A DNA stretch of 64,000 bases from Kribbella sp. ALI-6-A (GTDB lineage: Bacteria > Actinomycetota > Actinomycetes > Propionibacteriales > Kribbellaceae). The stretch spans positions 1,488,001-1,552,000 of the forward strand of contig NZ_MTQN01000012.1 in the NCBI RefSeq assembly GCF_001984195.1, read 5' to 3'. A program made the translations under genes and the position numbers. Positions 50,753-59,166 of this stretch are shown here, piece by piece (position 1 is the stretch's first letter; each line of letters opens with the position of its first letter). A model generated the notes under the pieces. That model worked only from the letters and a program-made list of their open reading frames with translations. It was not told the origin of the DNA and made no database searches.

Positions 50753-51925
50753 ATGCGCGTCATCGGGTTGATGTCAGGGACGTCGTACGACGCCATCGAC
50801 GCGGCGGCCGCCGAGCTACGGCTGGACGGCGACCAGCTGGTGCTGCAGCCGCTCGGGATGCTGAGCCGGCCGTACTCGTCGGAGCTCCGGACCGAACTCG
50901 CCTCAGCGTTGCCTCCGGCAAGCACTTCGCTGGCTTCGGTGACGCGGCTCGACACGTTGATCGGGCAGGAGTTCGCGGGCGTCGCCGAGCAGGCCGTGGA
51001 GCAGCTGTGTGGCGGTCAGGCGGACCTGATCGTGTCGCACGGGCAGACGGTCTTCCACTGGGTGGAGGACGGTGTGGTCCGCGGGACACTGCAGATCGGG
51101 CAGCCGGCCTGGATCGCCGAGGCGACCGGGACGACCGTGGTCTCGGACCTGCGCTCGCGGGACGTCGCCGCCGGTGGGCAGGGAGCGCCGCTGGTGAGCC
51201 TGTTCGACGTGCTGTGGTTGCGGGGCCGGGGTGGGACGCCGGTCGCGCTCAATCTCGGCGGGATCGCGAACATCACCGTCGTACCGGGTGACGGCGATCC
51301 GGTGGCCTTCGACACCGGACCGGCCAACGCGCTGATCGACGCGGTCGTCGGTGAACTGACCGCCGGGCGGCTGGCGTTCGACGCGGACGGGTTGATGGCG
51401 GGGCGCGGGAAGGTTCATCCGGAGCTGTTCGACCGGTTGCTGGCCGAGCCGTACTACGCACGGCCCGCGCCGAAGAGCACCGGCAAGGAACTCTTCCACC
51501 TCGCCTACCTGGCCGAGCGGATGCAGGGCCTGCCGGAGATCCCATCCGACGACGTGGTCGCGACCGTGACGGCGCTGACCGCCCGCACGGTCGCCGACGC
51601 GGTCAAGACCTACGGCGGCACCGAGGTCGTCGCCGCGGGCGGCGGCATCCGCAACCCGGCCCTGATGCACCGGCTCGCGGAGGAGCTCGGCGACCTGCCG
51701 CTCCGCAGCACCGACGAACTGGGCCTGCCGTCGGCTGCCAAGGAGGCCTACGCCTTCGCCGTCCTGGGCTTCCTGACCGTGCACGGCCTCGCCGGGACGG
51801 TTCCGAGCTGCACCGGGGCGCGCCACGCGTCGGTGCTCGGCTCGATCACGCCCGGTCGGGGGACGCTGAGTCTGGCACCGTCCGCCGAGGTGCCGACCAG
51901 TCTTCGGCTGGAGACCGTCGGCTGA
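50753..51925 (+). CDS. anmK: anhydro-N-acetylmuramic acid kinase
   Basis: 390 residues. Begins MRVIGLMSGTSYDAIDAA, the AnmK signature with ATP-binding loop; also HGQTVFHW, ALNLGGIANITVV, FDTGPANALIDA and AAGGGIRNPALM. AnmK cleaves and phosphorylates 1,6-anhydroMurNAc to MurNAc-6-phosphate in peptidoglycan recycling. No MurQ or NagZ gene is adjacent. ATG at 50753, directly after the transporter stop. Confidence 0.95.
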   Translation: MRVIGLMSGTSYDAIDAAAAELRLDGDQLVLQPLGMLSRPYSSELRTELASALPPASTSLASVTRLDTLIGQEFAGVAEQAVEQLCGGQADLIVSHGQTVFHWVEDGVVRGTLQIGQPAWIAEATGTTVVSDLRSRDVAAGGQGAPLVSLFDVLWLRGRGGTPVALNLGGIANITVVPGDGDPVAFDTGPANALIDAVVGELTAGRLAFDADGLMAGRGKVHPELFDRLLAEPYYARPAPKSTGKELFHLAYLAERMQGLPEIPSDDVVATVTALTARTVADAVKTYGGTEVVAAGGGIRNPALMHRLAEELGDLPLRSTDELGLPSAAKEAYAFAVLGFLTVHGLAGTVPSCTGARHASVLGSITPGRGTLSLAPSAEVPTSLRLETVG

Positions 51926-51956
51926 CCTGGGTGGGGTACGCCGATGCTGAGCAGTC

Positions 51957-52430
51957 CTAGGCCTTGACCCAGTAGAGGATCTCGCGGGCCGCCTCTTCCG
52001 GCGTACCGTCGCCCTGCACCGAGGGTGGGACCAGCATGCGGAGCTCGGCCGCGTCGTGGATCGCGTCCGCGATCTCGGTCTCCGACCAGCCGCGAGCCGT
52101 GAGACGGCGACGCCGTACGTCGTCCGGGCAGTCCAGGTGGAGCCAGCGGCCCTCCGGGAGCTGGCTCGGGGTCAGCGGGCCCAGCAGGAGGACCGGGATG
52201 CCCGAGCGGCGGATCAGCTCGGTGATGCGCAGCCAGAGCGTGTTGTACGCCGGCCAGTGCGGCGCCGCGGCCTGGTCGGCGATCGTGATCCCAAGCAGGC
52301 GCCCGTCGTCGTCGAGCAGCTCGTCCATGTCCATCACCACGAGCCCACCCTCGTTGAGCCGCAGCAGCTCCGGCACAACAGTGGACTTCCCCGCCCCAGG
52401 CGCTCCCGCCACCACGAACAGCCTCGACAC
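51957..52430 (-). CDS. small P-loop kinase/ATPase-like protein
   Basis: 157 residues. Walker A GAPGAGKST (about 9-17), an MDMDEL segment that could bind substrate and Mg, and a C-terminal helix with an RRRRLTARG arginine patch like the LID of small-molecule kinases. Resembles AAA_33-type kinases such as chloramphenicol- or nucleoside-kinase-like proteins; no substrate can be named. GTG at 52430 six bases from a -10 element. Divergent from the MerR/clamp fusion gene across 74 bases. Confidence 0.8.
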   Translation of the reverse strand: MSRLFVVAGAPGAGKSTVVPELLRLNEGGLVVMDMDELLDDDGRLLGITIADQAAAPHWPAYNTLWLRITELIRRSGIPVLLLGPLTPSQLPEGRWLHLDCPDDVRRRRLTARGWSETEIADAIHDAAELRMLVPPSVQGDGTPEEAAREILYWVKA

Positions 52431-52436
52431 GGAACC

Positions 52437-52442
52437 ATTGTC
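52437..52442 (-). promoter_or_regulatory. -10 element, probable leaderless promoter
   Basis: On the minus strand GACAAT ends six bases before the GTG at 52430. It lies within 30 bases of the divergent MerR-type promoter. Confidence 0.45.
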
Positions 52443-52466
52443 CCTGTCCGGCCCGGGTGGCGCTCA

Positions 52467-52497
52467 TTGACCTTCGAGTTGGCTGAAGGTGTTGGAT
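52467..52497 (+). promoter_or_regulatory. MerR-type promoter with 19-bp spacer and dyad operator
   Basis: -35 TTGACC (52467-52472), spacer of 19 bases, -10 TTGGAT (52492-52497). Within the spacer the perfect dyad ACCTTC (52470-52475) / GAAGGT (52485-52490). This over-long spacer with a central dyad is the signature of promoters activated by MerR proteins through DNA untwisting. The GTG start lies seven bases past the -10. Confidence 0.75.
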
Positions 52498-52504
52498 CGG
52501 GGGT

Positions 52505-53551
52505 GTGGTGGACGACCTGGTGAGCATCAGCGCGTTCGCGCGGCGGGTCGGGCTGACGCCGAGCGCGCTGCGGTTCTACGACGACTGCGGGGTGCTGCGG
52601 CCGGCGGTCGTCGACGAGGGCAACGGGTATCGGTACTACGCGCCCGAGCAGGAGCCGCGCGCCCGGCTGCTGCGGGATCTGCGGGAGATCGACCTGCCGC
52701 TGCCGGAGGTGCGGCGGGTGCTGGACGGCGAGCCCGGGGCCGCGGCGGCGGTGGTCGAGGCGCATCTGCGGACGGTCGAGCAGAAGGCGGTCGCCACCCG
52801 CCGGGCGGCGTACCGGATTCTGGCGAGTCTCTCCAGTACGCCGGAACCGGTCGCCGGCGGATCGCCGCGGGTGAGGTTGGGCGGGCCGGAGCTGGCGAGT
52901 GCGATCCGGCAGGTGACGCCTTCGGCCGCGCGGCCGGGGGAGCAGGGCTTACCGGCGTTGGCGTGTGTGCGGATCGAGTTGAGCGAGGCCGAGGTCACGC
53001 TGGTCGCCACGGATCGGTACCGGCTCGCCGTTCGCAACGTGCGTCCGCAGTCGTTCGAGGGCACGCCGGGCGCAATCCTGGTCCCGGCGCCGGCGTTGAC
53101 CGAGCTGTCCCGCTGGCTCGCCGCGGCCGACACCGTCGAGCTGCAGGCGGGCGCCGAGCTGACCATCACCAGCCGCACCGAGACCCGGACTCTGCCGTTG
53201 CTGGACGCCGAGTACCTCGACTACCAAGTCGTCCTGAACGGTCTGGAACCGCCCGCCTGCCGCGTGATGGTCGACCGCGCCGGCCTCGCCGAGCTGCTCG
53301 GCACCGATGAAGTGGTTGCCCTGAGCATCGACGCTGCCACCGTCACGATCGGCGACCGAAGCATCGACGCGATCACCACCGGACCCCCACTCCGGATCGG
53401 CTTCACCACCCGCCTCCTGGCCGAGGCCCTCGCCACCGGAGTCGGCCCCGACGTCCTGCTCGAGATCCGCGCCCCCGACCGTCCCGTCGTGATCCGCTCG
53501 GCGGACCAGGGCACGTTCACCACCCTGGTGATGCCGCACCGCCTGGACTAA
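52505..53551 (+). CDS. MerR regulator fused to DNA polymerase III sliding-clamp domains
   Basis: 348 residues. N-terminus (about 6-75): MerR winged helix (VSISAFARRVGLTPSALRFYDDCGVLRP... GYRYYAPEQ), then a helix (about 78-112) as in MerR dimers. Residues about 128-348 look like beta-clamp (DnaN) domains 2 and 3: VTLVATDRYRLAVRNV (164-179), the ILVPAPALTEL strand-helix, PLLDAEYLDYQVVL (231-244), and the C-terminal VVIRSADQGTFTTLVMPHRL (328-347). Clamp domain 1 is absent. The two segments that line the clamp's partner-binding pocket (TDxxRL and VMPxRL) are kept. Two in-frame GTG codons; 52505 is chosen. Confidence 0.82.
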   Translation: MVDDLVSISAFARRVGLTPSALRFYDDCGVLRPAVVDEGNGYRYYAPEQEPRARLLRDLREIDLPLPEVRRVLDGEPGAAAAVVEAHLRTVEQKAVATRRAAYRILASLSSTPEPVAGGSPRVRLGGPELASAIRQVTPSAARPGEQGLPALACVRIELSEAEVTLVATDRYRLAVRNVRPQSFEGTPGAILVPAPALTELSRWLAAADTVELQAGAELTITSRTETRTLPLLDAEYLDYQVVLNGLEPPACRVMVDRAGLAELLGTDEVVALSIDAATVTIGDRSIDAITTGPPLRIGFTTRLLAEALATGVGPDVLLEIRAPDRPVVIRSADQGTFTTLVMPHRLD

Positions 53552-53798
53552 CCGAAGTCGATCTCGAACGTCGGGTAGTCCGGCTCGTCGACGTGCACCA
53601 CCGACCAACCTCGGCCCCTGCGCCAAGTTCACGCTCAACCGGCAGGGTGGAGGCGGCGATCCGACGGGTTGGTCAGTGGTCGGAGTCGCTCAGCGGTGGA
53701 CCGCGGTCACCAGCACGGCGTGGTGGTGGGGAACACCCGCCCGGCAGCGACAAAACACCACTGTGCAGCAAGATCTCACTCCTCGACGAGGAGCCGGC
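53552..53798. other. 247-bp region with possible gene remnant
   Basis: No intact gene. On the minus strand a short frame ends at 53551-53553 with WSVVHVDEPDYPTFEIDFG and a stop, protein-like in composition, but an in-frame stop closes it about 25 codons upstream. It may be the tail of a decayed gene. Confidence 0.25.
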
Positions 53799-54398
53799 TC
53801 ATGTTCCACGGGAGCCGGTCAGGTACGGCGTGAGCACCAAGTCGAGCTGATCTCGCACGAAGTCGGTCAGGGTCCCCCAGCCGTTGACCGCCCAGACCTG
53901 GAGGGCGCCGTTGAAGCAGACCAGGGTGAGTCGGGCCAGGGCGTCCACGTCCGCGTCGGGCGCCAGCTCGCCGGCGTCCTGGGCGGCGCGGAGCAGGCGT
54001 GCGGTGGTGTCGACGATCGCCGCCGAGCGGGCCAGCGCGTGCTCGCGGAACTCCGGATCCGCGACGTCGAGCTGGACGAAGCCCAGCCCGTTCCCCAGCT
54101 GCTCGCGCCGCTCGATGTGGGCGACGCTCGACAGGGCGAAGTCGCGCAACGCGGCGAGCGGCGAGGTGTTGCGTGCCTCGGCCTGCTCGGCGGCGCGGAT
54201 CACCATCAGCGGCGAGCGTGCGGCCGACGCGAGCAGCAGGCCGCGCTTGGAGCCGAACCGCTGGACGAGCGTCGGTGCCGACAATCCGACCCGCGCGCCG
54301 ACGGCCGCGAGGGTCAGTTTCACCGGGCCCAGCTCGGCCAGGACGACGCGGGTCGCATCCAGGATCGTGTCGTCGTCGATCAGGCGTGGGCGGGCCAC
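53799..54398 (-). CDS. TetR-family regulator
   Basis: 199 residues. N-terminal HTH (about 10-55): ILDATRVVLAELGPVKLTLAAVGARVGLSAPTLVQRFGSKRGLLLA. C-terminal domain helical, unassigned. GTG at 54398 with GAGAGGT upstream. A 25-bp palindrome 50 bases upstream is a candidate operator. Divergent from the 54568 gene. Confidence 0.87.
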   Translation of the reverse strand: MARPRLIDDDTILDATRVVLAELGPVKLTLAAVGARVGLSAPTLVQRFGSKRGLLLASAARSPLMVIRAAEQAEARNTSPLAALRDFALSSVAHIERREQLGNGLGFVQLDVADPEFREHALARSAAIVDTTARLLRAAQDAGELAPDADVDALARLTLVCFNGALQVWAVNGWGTLTDFVRDQLDLVLTPYLTGSRGT

Positions 54399-54447
54399 GG
54401 CGTACCTCTCGTGGTTTATAAATGGGCGTTCACTAACCGGCCGAGAG

Positions 54448-54472
54448 TAACTGATCGCTTCCCGATCAGTTA
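54448..54472. promoter_or_regulatory. 25-bp palindrome, candidate TetR operator
   Basis: TAACTGATCG (54448-54457), CTTCC, CGATCAGTTA (54463-54472): perfect 10-bp arms, between the TetR gene and the divergent 54568 gene. An AT-rich 8-bp palindrome TTTATAAA (54415-54422) lies nearer the TetR start. Confidence 0.55.
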
Positions 54473-54567
54473 TTGGTCAACGACGGCCGACCTCTGCCAA
54501 TGGCTAGGGTCTGTGCCGGTCGGTCCTCCGCTCGGACTCGACAGGTCGTACAACGGGAGCCCCACTC

Positions 54568-56448
54568 ATGCGTTTCGTCCGCGTCACCCTTGGTCTGCCA
54601 CTCGCGCTGGTGGGGGTGGTCGTCACGCTCGCCGGGGCAGCCTCCGCGTTCTGGCTGGTCGGTCCGGACAGCACCGTCGACACCGGAGAGCAGCGGCTGA
54701 CCAGTCGCGGCCTGGCGGTCGCCACGGCGCCGAACCTGCTCGACCGGCACGGCTTCACGCTGCACGTGACCGCGGCGAGTTCCCGGCCGGTGTTCGTTGG
54801 CGTCGGCCACGACCTCGATGTCAGCAGCTACCTCGGCCGATCGGCGTACACGCGAGTGGTGCGCTTCGATCTGCCCTCGGACTTCGCGACGCAGGAGATG
54901 AAGGGCGCGACCGGCCGCCTCAATCCGCCGACCGGGCTCGATTGGTGGCTGGCGGACGCCGCCGGGCCGGGCGAGCGGTCGGCCGAATGGGAGACCGAGG
55001 ACGGCGCGTACGACGTGGTCGTGATGAACGCCGACGGTACGCCGGGCGTCGACGCCACGGTCACCTTCGGGGTGGAGCTCAAGGGGCTGTTCGGAATCTG
55101 TCTCGTCGTTCTGGGGGTCGGGCTGATCCTGCTGTTCCTGGGCGTCTGGCTGCTGCTGCCGCGCAGGCGTCAGCCGGGGGCGACCAGCACGCCGACTCAG
55201 CAGCAGACGACGCCGTACGCCGGTGCCGGCGTGCAGTACCCGCTGGTCCCGCAGGCGCCGGTGTCGCCGCCGCCGGTCAAGCCGGTCGAGGCGCCCGAGG
55301 AGGAGCGGCAGCCGGTCGCGCCGCCGCCCGTGAAGCCGGTCGGGGCGCCGGTCGGGAAGGAGCAGCCGGAGCCGGACGAGCCCGAGGACGAGCCGACGCG
55401 GCGGCCGGAGCCCGTGCCGGGCATTCCTCCGCAGTACCAGGCGCCGGCGTACTCGCCGCCGCGGTTGAAGCGGGTGGGCGGCCTGCTCACCGGCGGGATG
55501 CTGTTGCTGACGGCAACTGGCTGTGTCGCGATCCCGCAGCAGAACACGAGTTCCGGACCGGTCACCCGCGCCGCCGTGACGGTCGCCGACGGGCTGGTCG
55601 CCGTACAGAAGTACAACGAGCTCAACAACCGGGCCAACCAGGCCCGCGACGCCAAGCTGTCCGAGGCGATCGAGACCGGCCCGACGCTCGCGATGACCCG
55701 CGCCGGCTACCAGATCGGCCGGAAGACCGACGAGGCCGGCAAGGACAAGGTCAAGCCGTTCACGTACACGCAGCCGAGCATCGGCGCCCCGCAGTACGGG
55801 TCGTACCCGATGCGGTTCGTGGTGGCCTCCGGGGTCTCCACCAGCCCCGACAGCAAGCAGCTCGGCGTCTGGGAACGCGCCACCGCCGGCGACCCGTGGA
55901 CGCTCAAATACTCGGTCTACCCGAGCGCGTCGATGAAGCTCCCGCCACTCGAAGGCCTGCGTACCCCGACCAAGGCCGACATGAGCAAGCTCGCCAGCCT
56001 TCCCCAGACCGCCGCCGCGAACCTCGCCGCCTACCTCACCGGCGGCCCGCAGTCCCCGCAGGCGGCGCTCTTCACGCCGTCCCCCGGCACCGACAGCCTG
56101 CTCAACCAGCGCGCCAAGGACAAGATCGCCGACACGAAGAAGCCGTACATCGCCACCGCCATCGACACCTTCCGCCCGTCCGGCGATCCCCTCACCTTCA
56201 TCACGCCGAACGGCGAGGCCCTGGTCTTCCTGGCACTCACCGAGCAGTACCTGCAACACATCGAGCCCGGCTCGAACGCGTACTGGACCAGCGGCCCACC
56301 CACCGCGTTCAGCAGCTACGTGAAGTACACCCAGACCCTGCACCAGGACTACTTGCACCAGCTGGCCCTGGTCATCCCGGCCAAGGGTCAGGGAAAGATC
56401 CAAATCCTCTCCCTCGACGGCCAACTCGTCGGCGCCGGCGGCAGCTGA
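54568..56448 (+). CDS. two-part envelope protein with internal lipobox-like segment
   Basis: 626 residues. N-terminal helix (about 7-30), extracellular beta-rich domain (about 35-172), second membrane helix (about 173-197), RRR stop-transfer, a Pro-rich cytoplasmic linker (about 200-300) with two PPPVKPV repeats, then a second hydrophobic segment (about 304-318) ending LLLTATGC (Cys319) that looks like a lipoprotein signal, then an extracellular-type C-terminal domain (about 330-626). It reads as a membrane protein fused to a lipoprotein; the second part recalls actinobacterial DUF8094-type lipoproteins, not certain. ATG at 54568 with GGGAGC upstream. Function unknown. Confidence 0.75.
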   Translation: MRFVRVTLGLPLALVGVVVTLAGAASAFWLVGPDSTVDTGEQRLTSRGLAVATAPNLLDRHGFTLHVTAASSRPVFVGVGHDLDVSSYLGRSAYTRVVRFDLPSDFATQEMKGATGRLNPPTGLDWWLADAAGPGERSAEWETEDGAYDVVVMNADGTPGVDATVTFGVELKGLFGICLVVLGVGLILLFLGVWLLLPRRRQPGATSTPTQQQTTPYAGAGVQYPLVPQAPVSPPPVKPVEAPEEERQPVAPPPVKPVGAPVGKEQPEPDEPEDEPTRRPEPVPGIPPQYQAPAYSPPRLKRVGGLLTGGMLLLTATGCVAIPQQNTSSGPVTRAAVTVADGLVAVQKYNELNNRANQARDAKLSEAIETGPTLAMTRAGYQIGRKTDEAGKDKVKPFTYTQPSIGAPQYGSYPMRFVVASGVSTSPDSKQLGVWERATAGDPWTLKYSVYPSASMKLPPLEGLRTPTKADMSKLASLPQTAAANLAAYLTGGPQSPQAALFTPSPGTDSLLNQRAKDKIADTKKPYIATAIDTFRPSGDPLTFITPNGEALVFLALTEQYLQHIEPGSNAYWTSGPPTAFSSYVKYTQTLHQDYLHQLALVIPAKGQGKIQILSLDGQLVGAGGS

Positions 56449-56475
56449 CGCCGACGACGGTGTGTGGTGTGAGAG

Positions 56476-58985
56476 CTAGCGCAGTACGGCGGTGATCGTG
56501 GCGCCGTGGAGTTGGTGGGTGGTGTAGGTGAGGCGGGTGCCCAGCAAGGTGTGGGTGACCCGTACGGCGGGGTTCGGGGTGGTCAGGGTGAGGCGGCGGC
56601 CAGGGATCGTGATCGTGATGGTCGGGCGCGTGAACGTGGGATCGGAGACGGCGACGGTGACCTGTGGGCCTGACGTGCGGACGACCGTCGAAGCAAGCCC
56701 GTCGACGATCAGGCCGGGGAGAAGGTGGGGGCCCGCGGCGAACGTGTTGGCCAAGGTGAGGTTGAGGGCTGCGTGGTGGATCGCCTGGGCCCGGGTGGTG
56801 TTGGTGAGGATCCGAGGCGGGCGGTGGGAGTGCAGCTGGGGGCGGGTGGCGTTCGGCAGCAGTGAATAGGCGTGGGAAGTGAAGGCGCCGGCGGGCTGGT
56901 CGAGGGTCAGGGAGAAGACGTTGCGGGTGACCGCGGTGTCGGGATTCGACGTACGGACGACTCGGCGGCTGCGGATGACCGGGGCCAGGTCCACGCGCGT
57001 ACGGGCGGGCTGGTGGAAGTAGTAGCCGACCGATTGAGTTCCGTTCGTGTAGTGCAGCCAGCGCAGGTCGGCGACGCCGGAGCCTGACCAGCGGCGGCCG
57101 CTGCGCAGGACGCCTTCGATGGCGACGGGACCGCGGGCAACGACGGCCGGGCGTCGACGGTGGTGGTGACGGCACGATCGGCGTCGCCGACGCCTGCGGC
57201 CAGGACGACGATCTCGTCGTCCAGCAGGAACCAGGACTTGGTCGCCGACGCGTTGCGGTAGACGACGAAGTCCTCGGGCAGCTTCGCCCGCTGCGCGTAC
57301 GGGTAGTCGTCGGACTGCACCCACCCGACCGCGCCAAAGGTGTCGAGCGTCGCGCCACCGGAGTACTGGTTGGTGCCGCGCGGGAAGTACACGTAGGTGT
57401 TCTGCGACTCCGACGACGCGGTGAAGTTCAGCGGATGCGCCGGGTTGTCGTAGAACGCCTTCCCGTACAGCTCCGGGATCGTGCGCCGCTGCTCGACCGG
57501 CGCGGTCACGCCCGCCAGCCCGTACGGCGAGACCGTGGTGAAGTAGTCGACCCCGTACGCCTGGGTCTGGTCCTGCCCGGCCAGGTAGAGGTAGTACGCC
57601 CCGTCGCCCTGGAACCACGGCAGCAGGTTCTCGCCGCTCATGTACTCGTACTTGCTGATTCGCGCCGAGCTCCGCGCCAGCGCGAACGCGTAGCCGGGCC
57701 GCCGGTGCACGGTCTTGTCCATCGCGTTGAACGCGACGCTGCTCGCCGCCGGGTTCAGGTCCGCGGCGACGACCGCCGGATCGCCGACGATCTCGTGGAA
57801 CCGCGCCACGCTGACCGGCGACACGAAGCTGTTCGGGTTCAGCGTCGGCCGCGCGGTGAACTTCACGTACGACCGCAGCAGCGCCGCGTCCTCCGCGGTC
57901 GCGTAGTCGGCCAGGTCGACGACCGCCTCGATCACCACCGCGACGTCGTCGTACCCGGTGCCGGGCCGGGAGACCGCGCGGCCCTTGACGATCTCCATCA
58001 TCCAGCCCTCGAAGATCAGCGGCGCGAACCCGGTCTCGACCCAGCCCTGCACCACCTTCACCAGCCCGTCGCTGGTCGCGTACGCCGTACCGTCGAGCAG
58101 CTTGACGGTCTGCACGACTCGGCTGAGCAGCGCCTTGCCGTACGAACCGGTGTAGGCGACCGAGCTGTGCTGGATGAACGAGCCGTCGGCGTAGTACCCG
58201 TCGGTGACCCCGTGCCGCAGGTCGTACGGGTCGATCGTCGCGAACACGGTGAACTGGTCCTGCAGCGCCTTGCGGATCCGGGCGTCGTCGCCGAGCAGCG
58301 CGCCCTGGACGATCCGGTTGGTGGTGATGTCGGCCAGGTTCGCGCCGGTGTGGAAGCGCGAGTCGAGGTTCACGTCGCCGTCGGTGCCGTTGCGCAGGTA
58401 GGCGTCCATCGACGCGACGTACGTCGTGACCAGGTCGCGCGGCGCGTCGAGCAGTGCCAGCGTGCGGCCGGCGTACGTCGAGATGCCGATCTCCCAGGTG
58501 AACCAGTTGCCGTAGTACCCCTTCGCCTGGTCGCCGTAGTAGTTCGCGTGCAGCCAGGCCAGCTTGTCGAGCACCTTGGCGCGGATCGCCGCGTTGCCCT
58601 GCAGCTCGGAGGCCGGTCCGGGACGCCGGACGGCGAGCGCGATCTCGTAGAGGTGCTGGTACGACGCGCTGAGGTTCGGATCGCTGGTCCCGAGAGGCAG
58701 ACCGGCGAACGCCTCGGTCGCGCCCGCGCGATCCATCGCGGTCAGCCAGGTCCGGGCGGTTTGGTCGAGCGCGGCGAGCTTCGCGGCGACCTCCGGGCGC
58801 GCGTTGGACTCGGCGGTGCCGGTGAAGATGCCGGCCAGGTTGGCCAGCAGTTGGGCGGGACCTTCGACGGCGGGAACCTCCGTTCCCGTGGTGGGGCCGG
58901 CCGCGGACGCCGGCGCGGGATGGACCGCGGTCAGCAGGGTGGCGGCAGGGACGAACGACAGCAGGCGGCGGCGACTGAGCTCCAC
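56476..58985 (-). pseudogene. secreted polysaccharide lyase family 8, frameshifted
   Basis: Reads as a PL8 lyase (hyaluronate/chondroitin/xanthan lyase type): Tat-like signal SRRRLLSFVP, helical barrel with NWFTWEIGI, RFHTGANLADITTNRIV (catalytic Asn), and YYADGSFIQHSSVAYTGSYG (catalytic His and Tyr). The first frame runs from GTG 58985 to about 57150; coding then continues in another frame (AVVARGPVAIEGVLRSG ... ) to the stop at 56476. Total length 2510 bases is one short of a whole number of codons, fitting a single-base loss near 57140-57155. Either a real inactivation or a sequencing error; both halves keep normal codon bias, so it is recent. Confidence 0.8.
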
Positions 58986-59166
58986 AACAACTCCCGGGCG
59001 GAAGGGAAGAACCTCACCGTTCGAGTCAAGCAGCAGAAACTATCTTTCGGCAACCGCTTACCGCCGACTTTCTGCTCCGCCGGAACAGATGGGTGCCGGC
59101 GGTGGTTGCCTGTTTTCGGTGCTCGCGGCGATCGGCGCCGGGGCGAAGGGAAGAGGTGAACGACGC

